Origin: Achatina immaculata | Lineage: Eukaryota; Mollusca; Gastropoda; Stylommatophora; Achatinidae | Assembly: GCA_009760885.1 (NCBI GenBank) | Contig: CM019710.1 | Span: 2,024,633 to 2,088,632 of the forward strand | Direction: 5' to 3' | DNA: 64,000 nucleotides | Shown: positions 23,901 to 32,110 of the stretch, piece after piece | Position numbering within the stretch: position 1 is the first letter of the stretch | How the letters are laid out: every line of letters starts with the position of its first letter | Made by a program: the position numbers and the translations under genes | The notes under the pieces: model-generated | Databases searched by the model: none | What the model was told of the DNA's origin: nothing | The model's input: the letters and a program-made list of their open reading frames with translations, nothing else

Positions 23901-26900
23901 GAATTCACATTATTACTGATAAGAGTTATGTCATCAGCAAAATCAAGATCTTCTAGCTGGGTCCCATGTACCCAGTCAATACCTGTGTTCCCTGTGCAGC
24001 ATTTTTTTATTATGAAGTCTATTGTAATTCCAAAAAGCAAAAGAGACACCATACTTCCTTGTTTCACACCTGTTTCAATCTGGAACCATTCATTCATCCC
24101 TTCTGTCTTGACTGCACAAACATATCCATTGTAGAAGTCCTTAATGATGCTGACAATTTTAGATGGTATTCCATATAGACTTAAAATTCTCTATAATGAA
24201 TCTCTGTGTATGCTATCAAATGCCATCAACTTCATCAAAGTTAAATTATTTCCTTACCTTCACCAATGTTAAATTACTTTCTTACCTTCACCAATGTTAA
24301 ATTACTTCCTTACCGTCATCAATGTTAGATTACTTTCTTTCCTTCACCAATGTTAAATTACTTCCTTTTCTTCACCAATGTTAAATTACTTCCTTTTCTT
24401 CACCAATGTTAAATTACTTCCTTTCCTTCACCAATGTTAAATTACTTCCTTACCTTCACAAATGTTAAATTACTTCCTTACCTTCACCAATGTTAAATTA
24501 CTTCCTTACCTTCACCAATGTTAAATTACTTCCTTACCTTCACCTATGTTAAATTACTTCCTTACCTTCACACTTGCTACATATAACATTCTTGTGTACT
24601 GCCAGCTTCCGGGTGGCTCCCATGTACAAGTCTTCTAGTGGGACCTGGGTAAAGGAAGTGATCAAGAACAAAAGTCATACCAAGCTGAGATTTAAGTACA
24701 CTACTGTATGTTATCTCTACCGCCAGGTAGGCATGGTAGAACTATAGCTGTGACTTAAGACTTGAGTACACTACTGTATGTTATCTCTACCTCCAGGTAG
24801 GCATGGTAGAACTATAGCTGTGACTTAAGACTTGAGTACACTATTGTATGTTATCTCTACCTCCAGGTAGGCATGGTAGAACTATAGCTGTGACTTAAGA
24901 CTTGAGTACACTACTGTATGTTATCTCTACCTCCAGGTAGGCATGGTAGAACTATAGCTGTGACTTAAGACTTGAGTACACTACTGTATGTTATCTCTAC
25001 CTCCAGGTAGGCATGGTAGTACACTACTGTATGTTATCTCTACCTCCAGGTAGGCATGGTAGAACTATAGCTGAGACTGGTCATCATCAGGAAATACAAC
25101 AATCTCTAACTACGATACAAAGTTCATCACATGAACTCAGGACACGTGTTTTAAGTCTGTTCAAAGAGTACAATAACTGAAATGGAGGCATGAAACCATA
25201 ACTCCCCATCAAGTACTCTCCTCAGGACTGCACACGCTTCTCCCATCGGTCCCACCACTGAAGCATGAAGGACTTGATAAATCTCTTTGGGAACAGAGTA
25301 CAGCTCGGACGTCATGCTCTGCATGTCTTCTCATGATTAGCAAAAAGCCATGCTGAGATAGCAAGGACTCTGACAAGTGAGAAGAATGTTGTGTTTGGCC
25401 AGGCAAGTCTAACCAAATGGCTGGTGTGTTCTACTGATCAAGCAGCCAACTTCCCTCTGCCCACAGGTCTGATTGTTTGCACCACAAAGGCAATGAATGA
25501 CCTACAGGTAGTCCTTCTTGGTAATGTTTTGACCATGTGGTACATACATGTGATGCATCATTCCACAGGAGTCAAAGAAAATAGTCAACATGACACTAAT
25601 GTTGCCTGGCACTTGCTTTCTTTGATCTCAAGGATGACAAATGTCTCTGCTGTGATGACTGCATTTTGGTTTCCACATCTTGCCTGTAAACCCATGACTC
25701 ATCGCCAGTGATTAGCATTCAGAATGTCAGTGCCACCATTTGTGCGGTCCGGCATGCCCTATGTGACTTCCAGGTGTAGTTGGTTCTGCCACATTGTTAA
25801 CAGCTTTAGCATGAAACTCTCCACACGGTCAAAACCTCCATCAAAACGGAGTTACTGAACCAGTGCTTATCTCCACCTCATCTGTAAATTCTTGTGTGGT
25901 GACACACCAGTTCTGCATGATCGAAGTCTGCATTTTGTCGATGAGCTCATCATTCTGGCTAGAGAACCTACCAGAACGTGGTCTGCTCTCCACCAATGTG
26001 TGACCGTCTTTGAAATGATTGTATCATTCCTTAAATGCTTGCTGAATCTTCTGAATCACTAAGCTTTGGCCAAAATCTGATGCAATACTGGTCATTCCAT
26101 CATTTTGTATCTGCTCCAAGTCATTCCGTCATTTTGTATCTGCTCCAAGTCATTTCATCATTTTGTAACTGCTCCAAGTCATTCCATCATTTTGTAACTG
26201 CTCCAAGTCATTCCGTCATTTTGTATCTGCTCCAAGTCATCCATCATTTTGTATTTGCTCCAAGTCATTCCGTCATTTTGTATCTGCTCCAAGTCATTCC
26301 GTCATTTTGTAACTGCTCCAAGTCATTCCGTCATTTTGTAACTGCTCCAAGTCATTCCATCATTTTGTGGCAAAGGAAAATCTTATAGGCATTCAGTGAC
26401 TCTCACAGGAAGCCACAAACACCACCACATGATGACTATCACAGGAAGCCACAAACACCACCACATGATGACTATCACAGGAAGCCACAAACACCACCAC
26501 ATGATGACTATCACAGGAAGCCGCAAACACCACCACATGATGACTATCACAGGAAGCCGCAAACACCACCACATGATGACTATCACATGCTAAAAAGAAA
26601 GGAACAAGTCACTATCTTCCGTCTCTGAACAGGACATAGCCGACTCGTCATATGTATACAAAGCTTAAGGTTGATACTACTAATCTTTGTACATGTGCCC
26701 AGGTTCCCCAAATTGTGGAACATGTCCTCCAAAACTGCACCAACTATGAGACACGAGAAATAATTACTGGCCCAGTGAAACCACTAAGAAGATAAGCTCT
26801 ATGGTTCCATACATGAATTACAAAAAACAGTGCATACGAAGAAGTGACTTTCGCACGCTGACTGCCAGTGACTGACACATTCTGGAGGCAGGGAAAAAAT

Positions 26901-29900
26901 CATTCCTGCACATGATGCTCCACCTACACCCTTCCCGCCAGAGGACACTCCAGTGCTTCATTTGTTTTTATGGGGAAACATGGATGTTACAAGTTTTGCT
27001 TCCATACCTTAATACCTTAATTCAGAGAATGAGAAACATATTAACCAACACATCCTTATCAATGAATGTTAGAAAACGAGTCCTAAAATGCTATATTGAA
27101 CCTATCTTGTTATATGGAAGTGAATCATGGTCAATAGGCAAGTCTGCACAAAAATCACTGGAAGCAGCAGAAATGTGGTTTATTAGAAGAATGTTGTGAA
27201 TCCCCTGGACAGCAAAAATAACTAATGAAGAATGCAGGAGAAGAGCTGGAGAGACAAAAAACCTTGTCAGAAAGATAAGAGAGAGACAATGTACTTTCAT
27301 AGGACATGCAATGAGAAAAGGGGGCATTGAAAATATTATAACAACAGGAAAAATAGAAGGAAGAAAATCAAGAGGAAGACCAAGAGAAATGATACTGGAC
27401 AGTCTGACGGGATGGTGTGAGAGGAGATCACCAACTGAACTGATGGCATGCATGAAGGATCGCGTACTCTGGAGAAGCATAATAGCCAACGCCAGTCGGC
27501 ACGGCACATGATGATGATGATGATGACCTTAATACAGGTTAATAGAGTGAAGGTGACATGACACAGACATCACAGAGATGTGACAAAGTTACAACAACAA
27601 GCATACAGGCAAAACTACAACACAGAGAATATAAACAAAACCACAACATAAATAAAAGTATATACACAAACAGAACATAGAGAATACACAGATATAACTA
27701 CAACATAAACAGGATAAAGACAAAACAAATATAAACTAAGGACATACAAAACTAAAAATGAAAATACAGGCAAAATACATAGAGGACATAAAAAAAACTG
27801 CAACAAAAGAAGATATCGACAAAACTACACCTAGAATGGTGAATACTCACAAATTCTACAATGGAAATGGAGAACACAGATAATGGAAGATGTGGATAAA
27901 ACTACAACAAAATAGGATAAAACATCACACATAAAATCAACACACAAAACAGCACTACAGCTTACTTTCATTTGATGAATGACATCCTTGCCCTTTCTAG
28001 GCCCTCTCTGGCCTCCATTTCTCCTGACACCTCCACCAAAGAACAGATCAAAAATGTCCATGGGTGAGTGGAAATCAAACCCTCCACCAGCAGCACCTCC
28101 TTTGATAGCTTCCTCTCCTCCCTTGTCATAAACTTCTCTCTTTTTGGGGTCAGACAAAACCTCATAGGCCATACTTATCTGTTTGAACTATTCATAAGAA
28201 AAGATCAGTTACAACCCATTATTTCAAATGCCTGTACAGAAAGACAAAAGGTGAAAATGCTGAAGATCAGCCTCAGAGTCACTGCTTTTGGCGATAGCTA
28301 AAAGATCAGCCTCAAAGTCACTGCTTTTAGTGATGGCTAAAAGATCAGCCTCAAAGTCACTGCTTTTAGCGATGGCTAAGATCAGCCTTAAAGTCACTGC
28401 TTTTAGTGATGGCTAAGATCAGCCTTAAAGTCACTGCTTTTAGTGATGGCTAAAAGATCAGCCTCAAAGTCACTGCTTTTAGTGATGGCTAAAAGATCAG
28501 CCTTAAAGTCACTGCTTTTAGTGATGGCTAAAAGATCAGCCTTAAAGTCACTGCTTTTAGTGATGGCTAAAAGATCAGCCTTAAAGTCACTGCTTTTAGT
28601 GTTGGCTAAAAGATCAGCCTTAAAGTCACTGTCAGTAAAATAATTATGAGTTGTGTAAATCAATACCTGATACTCTTCTGATGGGAAAAGGTCATTTCTG
28701 AGAATATCTGCTAGTAATATGAGGAACAATTGGAAGAAGTGGAGAGTTTTGAATATCTTGGATCACTACTAACTAATAATGGAGATACAATGAGGGAAAT
28801 TAAAAGGAGGACATCTATCGCTCTTCAGAAAGTAAAACAAATAAAGAATCTGTGGAGAGGAGCAGACAGAACTACAAAAATAAGATTTTTAAGGGCATGC
28901 ATCTTTCTCATCGCAATATATGCCTGTGAGACCTGAAAAATAGCTGAGAAACACATAAATGCCTTTGAATGCAAATGCTACAGAAGAGTTCTCCATATAT
29001 CGTGGATACAAAAAAAAGAACAAATATATCTATACTACAAGAGCTTAATACTGAAGAAGGCTGGCTAGTAAAGAGGACTAAAGAGAGAAAACTTAAATAT
29101 TTTTGACACATTAAACGTCATGATAATTTAGAGAAGACCGTATTGGAAGGATACATAATGGGAAAAAGAGGAAGACCAAAACGAAGATGGCTGCAAGACA
29201 TCGCTGACGATCTGCAGATGGACGCAGCAGCAGCAGGCCATCTTGCTCACAACCGAGAGGCCTACAGGAGTGCTGTTTGGGAGGCAAAGTTCCGCAAGGG
29301 ACATGCAAATGAATGAATGAATACGAGGCACACCACACTACACAAAATTATCAGTATACTGAGATTAAAAATTATATACAAACAAGAGAGAGAGAGAGAG
29401 AGAGAGAGAGCTCCGAGACTTGAAACAATCAAATTTTTTAATACCTGAAAACTTTTTTCATGTCTGATATGTGTAGCTCATATAAAATATTCTAACGCAG
29501 TAAGACAAAATATTATAACAAATAATATAACAGAATTACAAACTTGGCAAAAAATAACATGATACCATTACAACAAATGATGACACTAGTATAACTGACA
29601 CTGGTGTACAACAAACAGTGATATCAGTACAACAAAAAGCGACAGTGTACAGCAAATAATGACTCTACAACAAAACATGACACCAATATGACAAATAACA
29701 CGGCACTAGTACAACAAATAACATTACACTAGTACAACAAATAACATGGCAATAGTACAACAAATGACAATAGTACAACAAATAACATGGCAATAGTACA
29801 ACAAATGACAATAGTACAACAAATAACATGGCACTAGTACAACAAATAACATGGCACTAGTACAACAAATAACATGGCACTAGTACAACAAATAACGTGG

Positions 29901-30220
29901 CACTAGTACAACAAATAGCGTGGCACTAGTACAACAAATAGCATGGCACTAGTACAACAAATAACACGGCACTAGTACAACAAATAGCATGACACTAGTA
30001 CAACAAATAGCATGACACTAGTACAACAAATGACACTAGTACAACAAATAACATGGTACCAGTATAAACAACATATAAAAACAGACACCTTATCTCCAGC
30101 ATCAGGGTTTTTGTCTGGGTGGTATTTGAGAGCAAGTTTTCTATACGCTTTTTTTAACTCAGCATCTGTGGCATTAGGTTTAACCTCCAGGATGTCATAG
30201 TAACCCGTTTCCTTCACCAT
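14749..30220 (-). CDS. DNAJA1: Type I HSP40 co-chaperone, DNAJA1/DNAJA4 class, seven coding exons
   Basis: Joining 30220-30089, 28187-27966, 24644-24566, 22930-22703, 19010-18780, 17976-17801 and 14910-14749 on the minus strand gives 1230 nt, 409 residues plus a TAA stop. All junctions are GT-AG and keep frame (phases 0, 0, 1, 1, 1, 0). Domains in order: J domain (1-70) with HPD at 34-36; G/F-rich linker (about 71-112); a zinc finger with four CxxCxGxG-type motifs beginning at Cys140; two C-terminal beta-barrel domains; and an acidic tail ending in VQCASH. Family knowledge: the J domain stimulates HSP70 ATPase and the zinc finger and barrels hand over unfolded clients in the cytosol; vertebrate DNAJA1 is 397 residues and ends in a farnesylated CaaX box. 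The introns (0.8-3.3 kb) are full of arrays and transposon relics. The ATG is chosen because MVKET begins the family. The A1 versus A4 distinction is not meaningful outside vertebrates. Confidence 0.95.
14953..15560. repeat. 65-bp minisatellite beside exon 7, about 9.4 units
   Basis: Nearly identical units with 'cagccagtcacacatgttag' and 'gctgcacaacctgatac', starting about 40 bp from the exon 7 acceptor. On the minus strand the unit contains GTGATAGTATCAGGTTGTGC, which resembles the start of exon 7 (GTGATAGTGCCAGATGGTGC, 16 of 20 identical). The final partial copy near 15562-15590 has 'tgctccatcatttgccacc', even closer in layout to the exon. Units with one missing base break the apparent frames, which are not coding. 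Confidence 0.95.
15725..16850. repeat. 37-bp minisatellite, about 30 units
   Basis: Units combine 'cagtcactagaacagtcact' with 'gaaataacttaccacac'. Short units lacking the 'agaacagtcactgaa' part occur near 16130, 16435-16490 and 16780-16840. On the minus strand every unit includes GGTAAGTTATTTCAG, that is a consensus 5' splice site word and an AG-ending word 14 nt apart. The array sits in intron 6 of the DNAJA gene. Confidence 0.95.
16996..17698. mobile_element. piggyBac-type MITE in intron 6
   Basis: The 703-bp element is flanked by TTAA on both sides (16992-16995 and 17699-17702), the exact target-site signature of piggyBac transposons. Its ends form inverted repeats: the left end reads CTCTTTCCGTGCG and the right end, reverse complemented, CTCTTTCTGTGCG. 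The subterminal word 'gtgcgtatggtcgaa' occurs twice near the left end (about 17005 and 17047), each with a small TCGAA..TTCGA palindrome. No transposase frame of useful length is present, so mobility would depend on an enzyme made elsewhere. Confidence 0.85.
17801..17976 (-). CDS. DNAJA1: DNAJA coding exon 6: C-terminal domain II
   Basis: The acceptor is 'ttctctctcacag' followed by GAGAAGTG and the donor is CAG followed by GTAACA. It encodes 58 residues plus two bases completing the split codon, with KHEDIKC, the GEGMPVYR motif and [14 protein letters not shown], all diagnostic of the last beta-sandwich domain of type I HSP40s. A tandem repeat of the acceptor region follows immediately in the intron (17945-18150). 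Confidence 0.95.
17945..18150 (-). repeat. 55-bp tandem repeat copying the exon 6 acceptor junction
   Basis: The block formed by the first 32 bases of exon 6, its splice acceptor and about 24 intron bases (17945-18000) is repeated at 18001-18055, partly at 18056-18100, and as a decayed copy near 18116-18150. Copy 1 keeps the whole acceptor 'ttctctctcacag' with GAGAAGTGAT. The exon-derived part has lost one base and gained substitutions. If copy 1 were used as an acceptor, the frame would meet a TAA within about 12 codons. Confidence 0.9.
18251..18420 (+). mobile_element. tRNA-derived SINE (Ser/Leu-like head) in intron 5
   Basis: The head 'ggcctggttagccgagtgg' carries a box A-like RNA polymerase III promoter of the Leu/Ser tRNA type. 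The box B region 'gtgtgcagtcccagc' is degenerate. The body 'ggcctctaaaaatgggtacc' followed by 'agagaaatctggga' is shared with the fragments at 3800, 5260 and 62480. Downstream, 'gggaaaacgaatgg' recurs near 18399, 18451, 18569 and 18619 as a local imperfect repeat up to about 18665. Confidence 0.65.
18780..19010 (-). CDS. DNAJA1: DNAJA coding exon 5: C-terminal domain I/II
   Basis: The acceptor is 'ctgttttttacag' followed by GGATGAGAG. The donor is CCAG followed by GTTTGT, a weak but GT-starting site. It encodes 77 residues' worth of bases including [30 protein letters not shown] and TLDGRTLVV, which match the client-binding barrels of the DNAJA family. Phase 1 on both sides preserves the frame. 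Confidence 0.95.
19070..19585. repeat. Degenerate AT-rich repeat in intron 4, roughly 40-55 bp units
   Basis: The words 'acaacatacagtaaaca', 'attagtctgtatcagca' and 'tacaacaatat' recur about ten times with many differences, an old and decayed tandem array. Confidence 0.65.
19590..20575 (+). pseudogene. Tc1-like transposase remnant in intron 4
   Basis: Plus-strand translation across three frames gives a decayed Tc1/mariner-superfamily transposase. Seen in order: an N-terminal helix-turn-helix ([18 protein letters not shown] near 19660-19710), a second DNA-binding stretch with [10 protein letters not shown] and [19 protein letters not shown] (19825-19945), the first catalytic Asp in FSDESFF (about 20039-20060), LTDNN (second Asp, near 20317) and the last acid in [17 protein letters not shown] (20371-20420), and a terminal QARGGHTPY ending in a stop near 20572. 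A TGA just before FSDES and frameshifts near 19780, 20060 and 20160 to 20320 inactivate it. Inverted repeats were not recognised. The gap between the catalytic motifs is family typical. Confidence 0.85.
20735..21380 (-). pseudogene. LINE reverse transcriptase, 5' palm region, decayed
   Basis: On the minus strand the run [21 protein letters not shown] leads into [18 protein letters not shown] and REQAGFQK (21103 to 20930), the fingers of a LINE reverse transcriptase. Lower coordinates give a decayed [14 protein letters not shown] motif near 20780. It breaks off near 20735. It stands 3' of another LINE 3' end (21385-22060), so the order is that of two insertions or a rearrangement. It lies in DNAJA intron 4. 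Confidence 0.75.
21385..22060 (-). pseudogene. LINE 3' end (family with KGHANE-type terminus), decayed
   Basis: On the minus strand [14 protein letters not shown] is followed, through frameshifts, by [25 protein letters not shown] (21900-21760 region) and a terminus near 21400 resembling 'aaagttccgcaaggga'. The same family gives fragments at 28715-29330, 32673-36105 and 62638-63387. Several stops and frameshifts show that it is dead. Confidence 0.8.
22490..22680. repeat. Degenerate repeat around 'atcaaagaaa', about 35-bp units
   Basis: The words 'tatcaaagaaa', 'cacaatgtataaaa' and 'gcaat' recur four to five times just beyond the exon 4 donor in intron 4. Between 22060 and 22490 I see only AT-rich sequence with faint further LINE similarity. 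Confidence 0.55.
22703..22930 (-). CDS. DNAJA1: DNAJA coding exon 4: zinc-finger domain
   Basis: The acceptor is 'ttctgtatccag' followed by GGAGGG, and the donor is AAAG followed by GTGGGT. It encodes the rest of the first zinc motif (GRGGKEG) plus [16 protein letters not shown] and CKNCAGKK, then KILEVHIDK. Together with CSKC in exon 3 this gives the four cysteine pairs that bind two zinc ions in type I HSP40s. It is in phase 1 at both ends. Confidence 0.96.
23185..24235 (-). pseudogene. LINE reverse transcriptase, 3' half, one long open piece
   Basis: A 194-codon minus-strand frame (24097 to 23513) holds [34 protein letters not shown] with the FADD catalytic box, [13 protein letters not shown] and [14 protein letters not shown], then a thumb-like region. 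A frameshift near 23515 separates it from a further piece (23429 to 23181) with [14 protein letters not shown] and [10 protein letters not shown]. Upstream (24150-24235) a decayed DSIHRDSL motif continues the enzyme. It is distinct from the RTE-like elements here. It occupies most of intron 3 of the DNAJA gene. Confidence 0.85.
24240..24565 (-). repeat. 28-bp array built on the exon 3 splice donor, about 12 units
   Basis: Read on the minus strand each unit is GGTGAAGGTAAGG plus AAGTAATTTAACATT. The first unit is continuous with exon 3, whose last bases GAAG and donor GTAAGG are exactly this word. Of the 12 junctions, eight (including the real one) keep GT at the donor position. The four in the middle (about 24330-24425) have changed it to AA or GA-type words. 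Use of any downstream copy would read into an early TAA. It lies entirely in intron 3. Confidence 0.92.
24566..24644 (-). CDS. DNAJA1: DNAJA coding exon 3: start of client-binding domain and first zinc motif
   Basis: The acceptor is 'ttcctttacccag' followed by GTCCCACTAG, and the donor is GAAG followed by GTAAGG. The exon is 79 nt and encodes [15 protein letters not shown] and NVICSKCE, giving the first CxxC pair (Cys140 and Cys143). It was too short to stand out as an open frame and is supported by family alignment and the fitting phases. Confidence 0.95.
24690..25075. repeat. 70-bp minisatellite in intron 2, about 5.5 units
   Basis: Units contain 'gtatgttatctctacctcca' and 'ggcatggtagaactatagct', nearly identical apart from the first. 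The last complete unit before 25015 is shortened by 47 bp. Confidence 0.93.
25185..26085 (-). pseudogene. Mariner transposase remnant in intron 2
   Basis: Minus-strand translation gives a decayed mariner transposase. Visible in order: a decayed helix-turn-helix ending WYNHFKDG-like near 26010, [12 protein letters not shown], [20 protein letters not shown] and EISTGSV (about 25960-25850); [21 protein letters not shown] with the first catalytic Asp (25705-25640); [18 protein letters not shown] with the second Asp (25590-25530); and a C-terminal WWDRW motif after a frameshift near 25250. The third catalytic segment near 25400 is unrecognisable. Stops and frameshifts are scattered through it. Its 5' end merges into a 29-bp array. 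Confidence 0.85.
26086..26365. repeat. 29-bp minisatellite, about 9.7 units
   Basis: Units contain 'tcattccgtcattttgtatc' plus 'tgctccaag', with 'tatc' and 'taac' variants. The array begins inside the 5' part of the mariner relic, so its seed may be transposon sequence. Confidence 0.93.
26396..26590. repeat. 36-bp minisatellite, about 5.4 units
   Basis: Units contain 'aggaagccacaaacaccacc' plus 'acatgatgactatcac'. The short open frames on both strands are repeat translations. Confidence 0.93.
26600..26905 (+). pseudogene. C-terminal remnant of a LINE polyprotein
   Basis: The plus strand reads EQVTIFRL then, after a stop, TGHSRL, and [21 protein letters not shown] before TNYETRE. A TGH..L motif followed by a CxC and HxxxxC cluster is the usual end of I/Jockey-like LINE second proteins. 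Stops and frameshifts mark it as dead. Confidence 0.65.
27005..27530 (+). pseudogene. LINE 3' end, (ATG)n-tailed family
   Basis: The plus strand encodes [40 protein letters not shown] and, after a TGA near 27197, continues with [20 protein letters not shown] and [19 protein letters not shown], ending at the HGT terminus and an ATG-repeat tail (about 27508-27526). The family also appears at 47448-47976, 49200-50290, 51488-51918 and 58139-58560. The 5' end is truncated near 27005. It lies in DNAJA intron 2. Confidence 0.88.
27540..27960. repeat. Degenerate 'acaaaactacaac' repeat near exon 2
   Basis: The words 'caaaactacaac', 'acataaa' and 'agaatacac' recur at irregular 30-45 bp spacing with many substitutions, an old array in intron 2 next to the exon 2 donor. 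Confidence 0.6.
27966..28187 (-). CDS. DNAJA1: DNAJA coding exon 2: end of J domain and G/F region
   Basis: The acceptor is 'ttcttatgaatag' followed by TTCAAACAG, and the donor is ATGAAA followed by GTAAGC. It encodes 74 residues: [13 protein letters not shown] (helix III-IV of the J domain), [12 protein letters not shown], a glycine and phenylalanine-rich linker with [12 protein letters not shown], and GKDVIHQMK. The exon is phase 0 at both ends. Confidence 0.96.
28262..28640. repeat. 39-bp minisatellite in intron 1, about 9.7 units
   Basis: Units contain 'gatcagccttaaagtcactg' and 'cttttagtgatggcta'. Two units lack 'aa' or similar and break the frame. Apparent frames of about 66 and 108 codons come only from the 13-codon periodicity. 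Confidence 0.93.
28715..29330 (+). pseudogene. LINE 3' end (KGHANE-terminus family) in intron 1
   Basis: The plus strand reads [40 protein letters not shown] and [18 protein letters not shown], then a TGA near 28937. Later pieces include [23 protein letters not shown] and [20 protein letters not shown] before an (ATGA)n tail. The 5' end is truncated and the frame is interrupted at least twice. Confidence 0.85.
29382..29411. repeat. (AG)n microsatellite
   Basis: An uninterrupted AG run of about 14 dinucleotides in intron 1. Confidence 0.95.
29640..30062. repeat. 23-bp minisatellite in intron 1, about 17 units
   Basis: Units contain 'actagtacaacaaataacat' plus 'ggc', with 'aatgac' and 'aatagc' variants. 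The array ends about 25 bp from the exon 1 donor. Confidence 0.92.
30089..30220 (-). CDS. DNAJA1: DNAJA coding exon 1: J domain with HPD
   Basis: It starts at the ATG of [15 protein letters not shown] and ends GDK with donor GTGTCT. The 44 residues include helix [17 protein letters not shown] with the HPD loop (34-36), which is needed to stimulate HSP70 ATPase activity. The reading frame joins exon 2 in phase 0. A good 3' splice site, 'ttctcttccag' then GCAG, lies at 30329 on the minus strand, so this exon probably begins at 30328 with a 108-nt 5' UTR part after an upstream non-coding exon (inference). Confidence 0.96.
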
Positions 30221-31026
30221 TGTGGCTTCACTTAAAGTGGAGATGTCACAACACAGAAATGACTGTGCTTAAGAGCGTATGCTGTCTTATCTGTCTCTTC
30301 TAATCTGCTCAGTTTAGTTTCCCACTGCCTGGAAGAGAAAACAATGATAATTTAAAATGCCCAGAAAATTTTTCAGAGAAGCTTCATTTAGGTGAAAAAA
30401 AAAAATTAATTACATCTGACATGTTCAGTTGTCAATAGCAATCTTTTCTAAACGCTCCAACATGACTCTTACAAAACAAAGTACTATACACACTAATAAA
30501 ATGTGAAAAATAAATAACAATTTGAATTTTGATAACTTCAGTCAGTCAGCTTTACAATCATCATCATCATAACAATCTGTGTCTAGATAGTGTCTTCATA
30601 TCAGCTTTACAATCATCATGATCATAACAATCTGTGTCTAGTGTCTTCATAGTGTCACCTTTACAATTACTACCTAACGTTATGTCACAACACTTTGTGT
30701 CTAAATATATACCCACTGTGTTAGTTTAACAACCATGACCTAACTTTTGTCCTCTAATAATCTGTCTGTAGATAAGTTCATCGTGTTAGTTTTTACACCA
30801 ATCATGGCCTAACTTTTGTCGCCTAACAATCCGTCTCTGGATATGGTCATCATGTCAGTTTTACAATACTTGTTACCCGCACGCATGTCTCTCTAATCTT
30901 TGCACATTTTTAACACAAGATTTGTACCTTCCAGCAGCAATGCCTCAGTCAAAAACAGCAGAGATCTGATATAAACAATATCACAGCCAAACAGCAGAGA
31001 TCTGATACAAAGAATGTCTGATTTAC

Positions 31027-31132
31027 CACCAAGAATGGCCAACAATAAATCTGCACGATCGGGACGACTAGAACGATCCAGAACTTTCTTCCAGTTTCTG
31101 GTACTCAAGTTAGCGCTGTCTGCGCATGCGCA
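31027..31132 (-). promoter_or_regulatory. Candidate DNAJA promoter: heat shock element array and NRF1-type site
   Basis: On the minus strand GAAAGTTCTGGATCGTTC (31088-31071) is four alternating pentamers of the heat shock element pattern nGAAnnTTCn, with three of four perfect. About 35 bp further upstream lies the perfect palindrome TGCGCATGCGCA (31121-31132), the NRF1 recognition form. A possible donor 'ttggtg' followed by GTAAAT at 31027/31026 could end a short non-coding first exon that splices to 30328. Heat shock factor control is known for many DNAJ genes. The start site itself is not visible. Confidence 0.55.
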
Positions 31133-31449
31133 AAGGATAAACTATCCTCAAATTATACAAATTTCGATGATGTCATTGAGAACATTTTCATTTCCTGTTA
31201 CTTATTTTAGCCTTTTTAAGTCAGTCAATTATAAAAATGTTAATCAAAAGAAACCAATTAAAATAACAGTATACTTAACTAAACTGACATATATATGAAT
31301 TATTAAAATCTTATATTACCTATTTTTTTTAAAGGTGGATTTTCAATTCACGATATTCTCATGCCTAATGCTCCAGGTAACCAAGACGACAGTAAACATT
31401 CTTGCAATAAGTTCGGGCAACACACAAACAACACAGCATTGGAGTCATC

Positions 31450-32110
31450 TCCCTAAAAACCTCTTCTTCAGCTTTCAGAGCCATTAAGGCTCGTTGCTGC
31501 AGATAAAGTTCGCCTCCATTTCTCTCTATTCATAATCTTCTCTCTTCAGTTGGTGACACCAGTTTATTTTATATCCTTTTCATGTTGTCTTTCCATCTCA
31601 GCCTTGGTCCACCCTTTGGTCTTGTTTCCCCTGTCACTTGTGCATACATCATTTTCAAAGTCGGTTCTCTTCCATTCTCTCTGCATTGCCAAACCAGCGT
31701 AATCTGTTCAGTTTCAAGACATTTATAATTCGTTGGGATTTTAAAAAACTGTTCAGTTCAGTGTTCTTTCTAGCTCTCCATTCTCCACTGTTGGTAGCCT
31801 TTACGGGCCCAAAGATTCTTCTTATGATCTTGTTCTCAAAGATCTGTAATTGTTGTTCATCTTTCTTTGTTGAACTCCACGTTTCTGATCCATACATGAC
31901 GACTGGTCATATTATAGTTTTGTAGATTGTTATTTTGGTGTTTTGGAACAGGATTTAGGATTTTAACAGGTGTTGTAGTGCGAAGTATATTTTATTCCCT
32001 GTCTGTACTCTGCTTTTAATTTCCTCTCCAACTATATTGTTTTTGTAGAAGTTTGTGCATAGATACTTGTATGCTTCTGCTTTCCTAATATCTCCAACAT
32101 CCCTAAAAAA
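31450..32110 (-). pseudogene. LINE 3' part, fifth family
   Basis: On the minus strand, two frames give YKYLCTNFYKNNIVGEEIKS and GNKIYFALQHLLKS (about 32075-31957), then MYGSETWSSTKKDEQQLQIF, NKIIRRIFGPVKA and LNRLRWFGNAERMEENRL (31897-31655). This is the thumb and C-terminal region of a LINE reverse transcriptase. A stop near 31955 and a frameshift near 31900 disrupt it. Further decayed 3' sequence continues to about 31450. Confidence 0.8.

Noticed and set aside
30893..31298. Short open frames overlapping the candidate promoter
   Set aside because: No domain, overlapping on both strands, and the region is better explained as promoter and first intron of the DNAJA gene.
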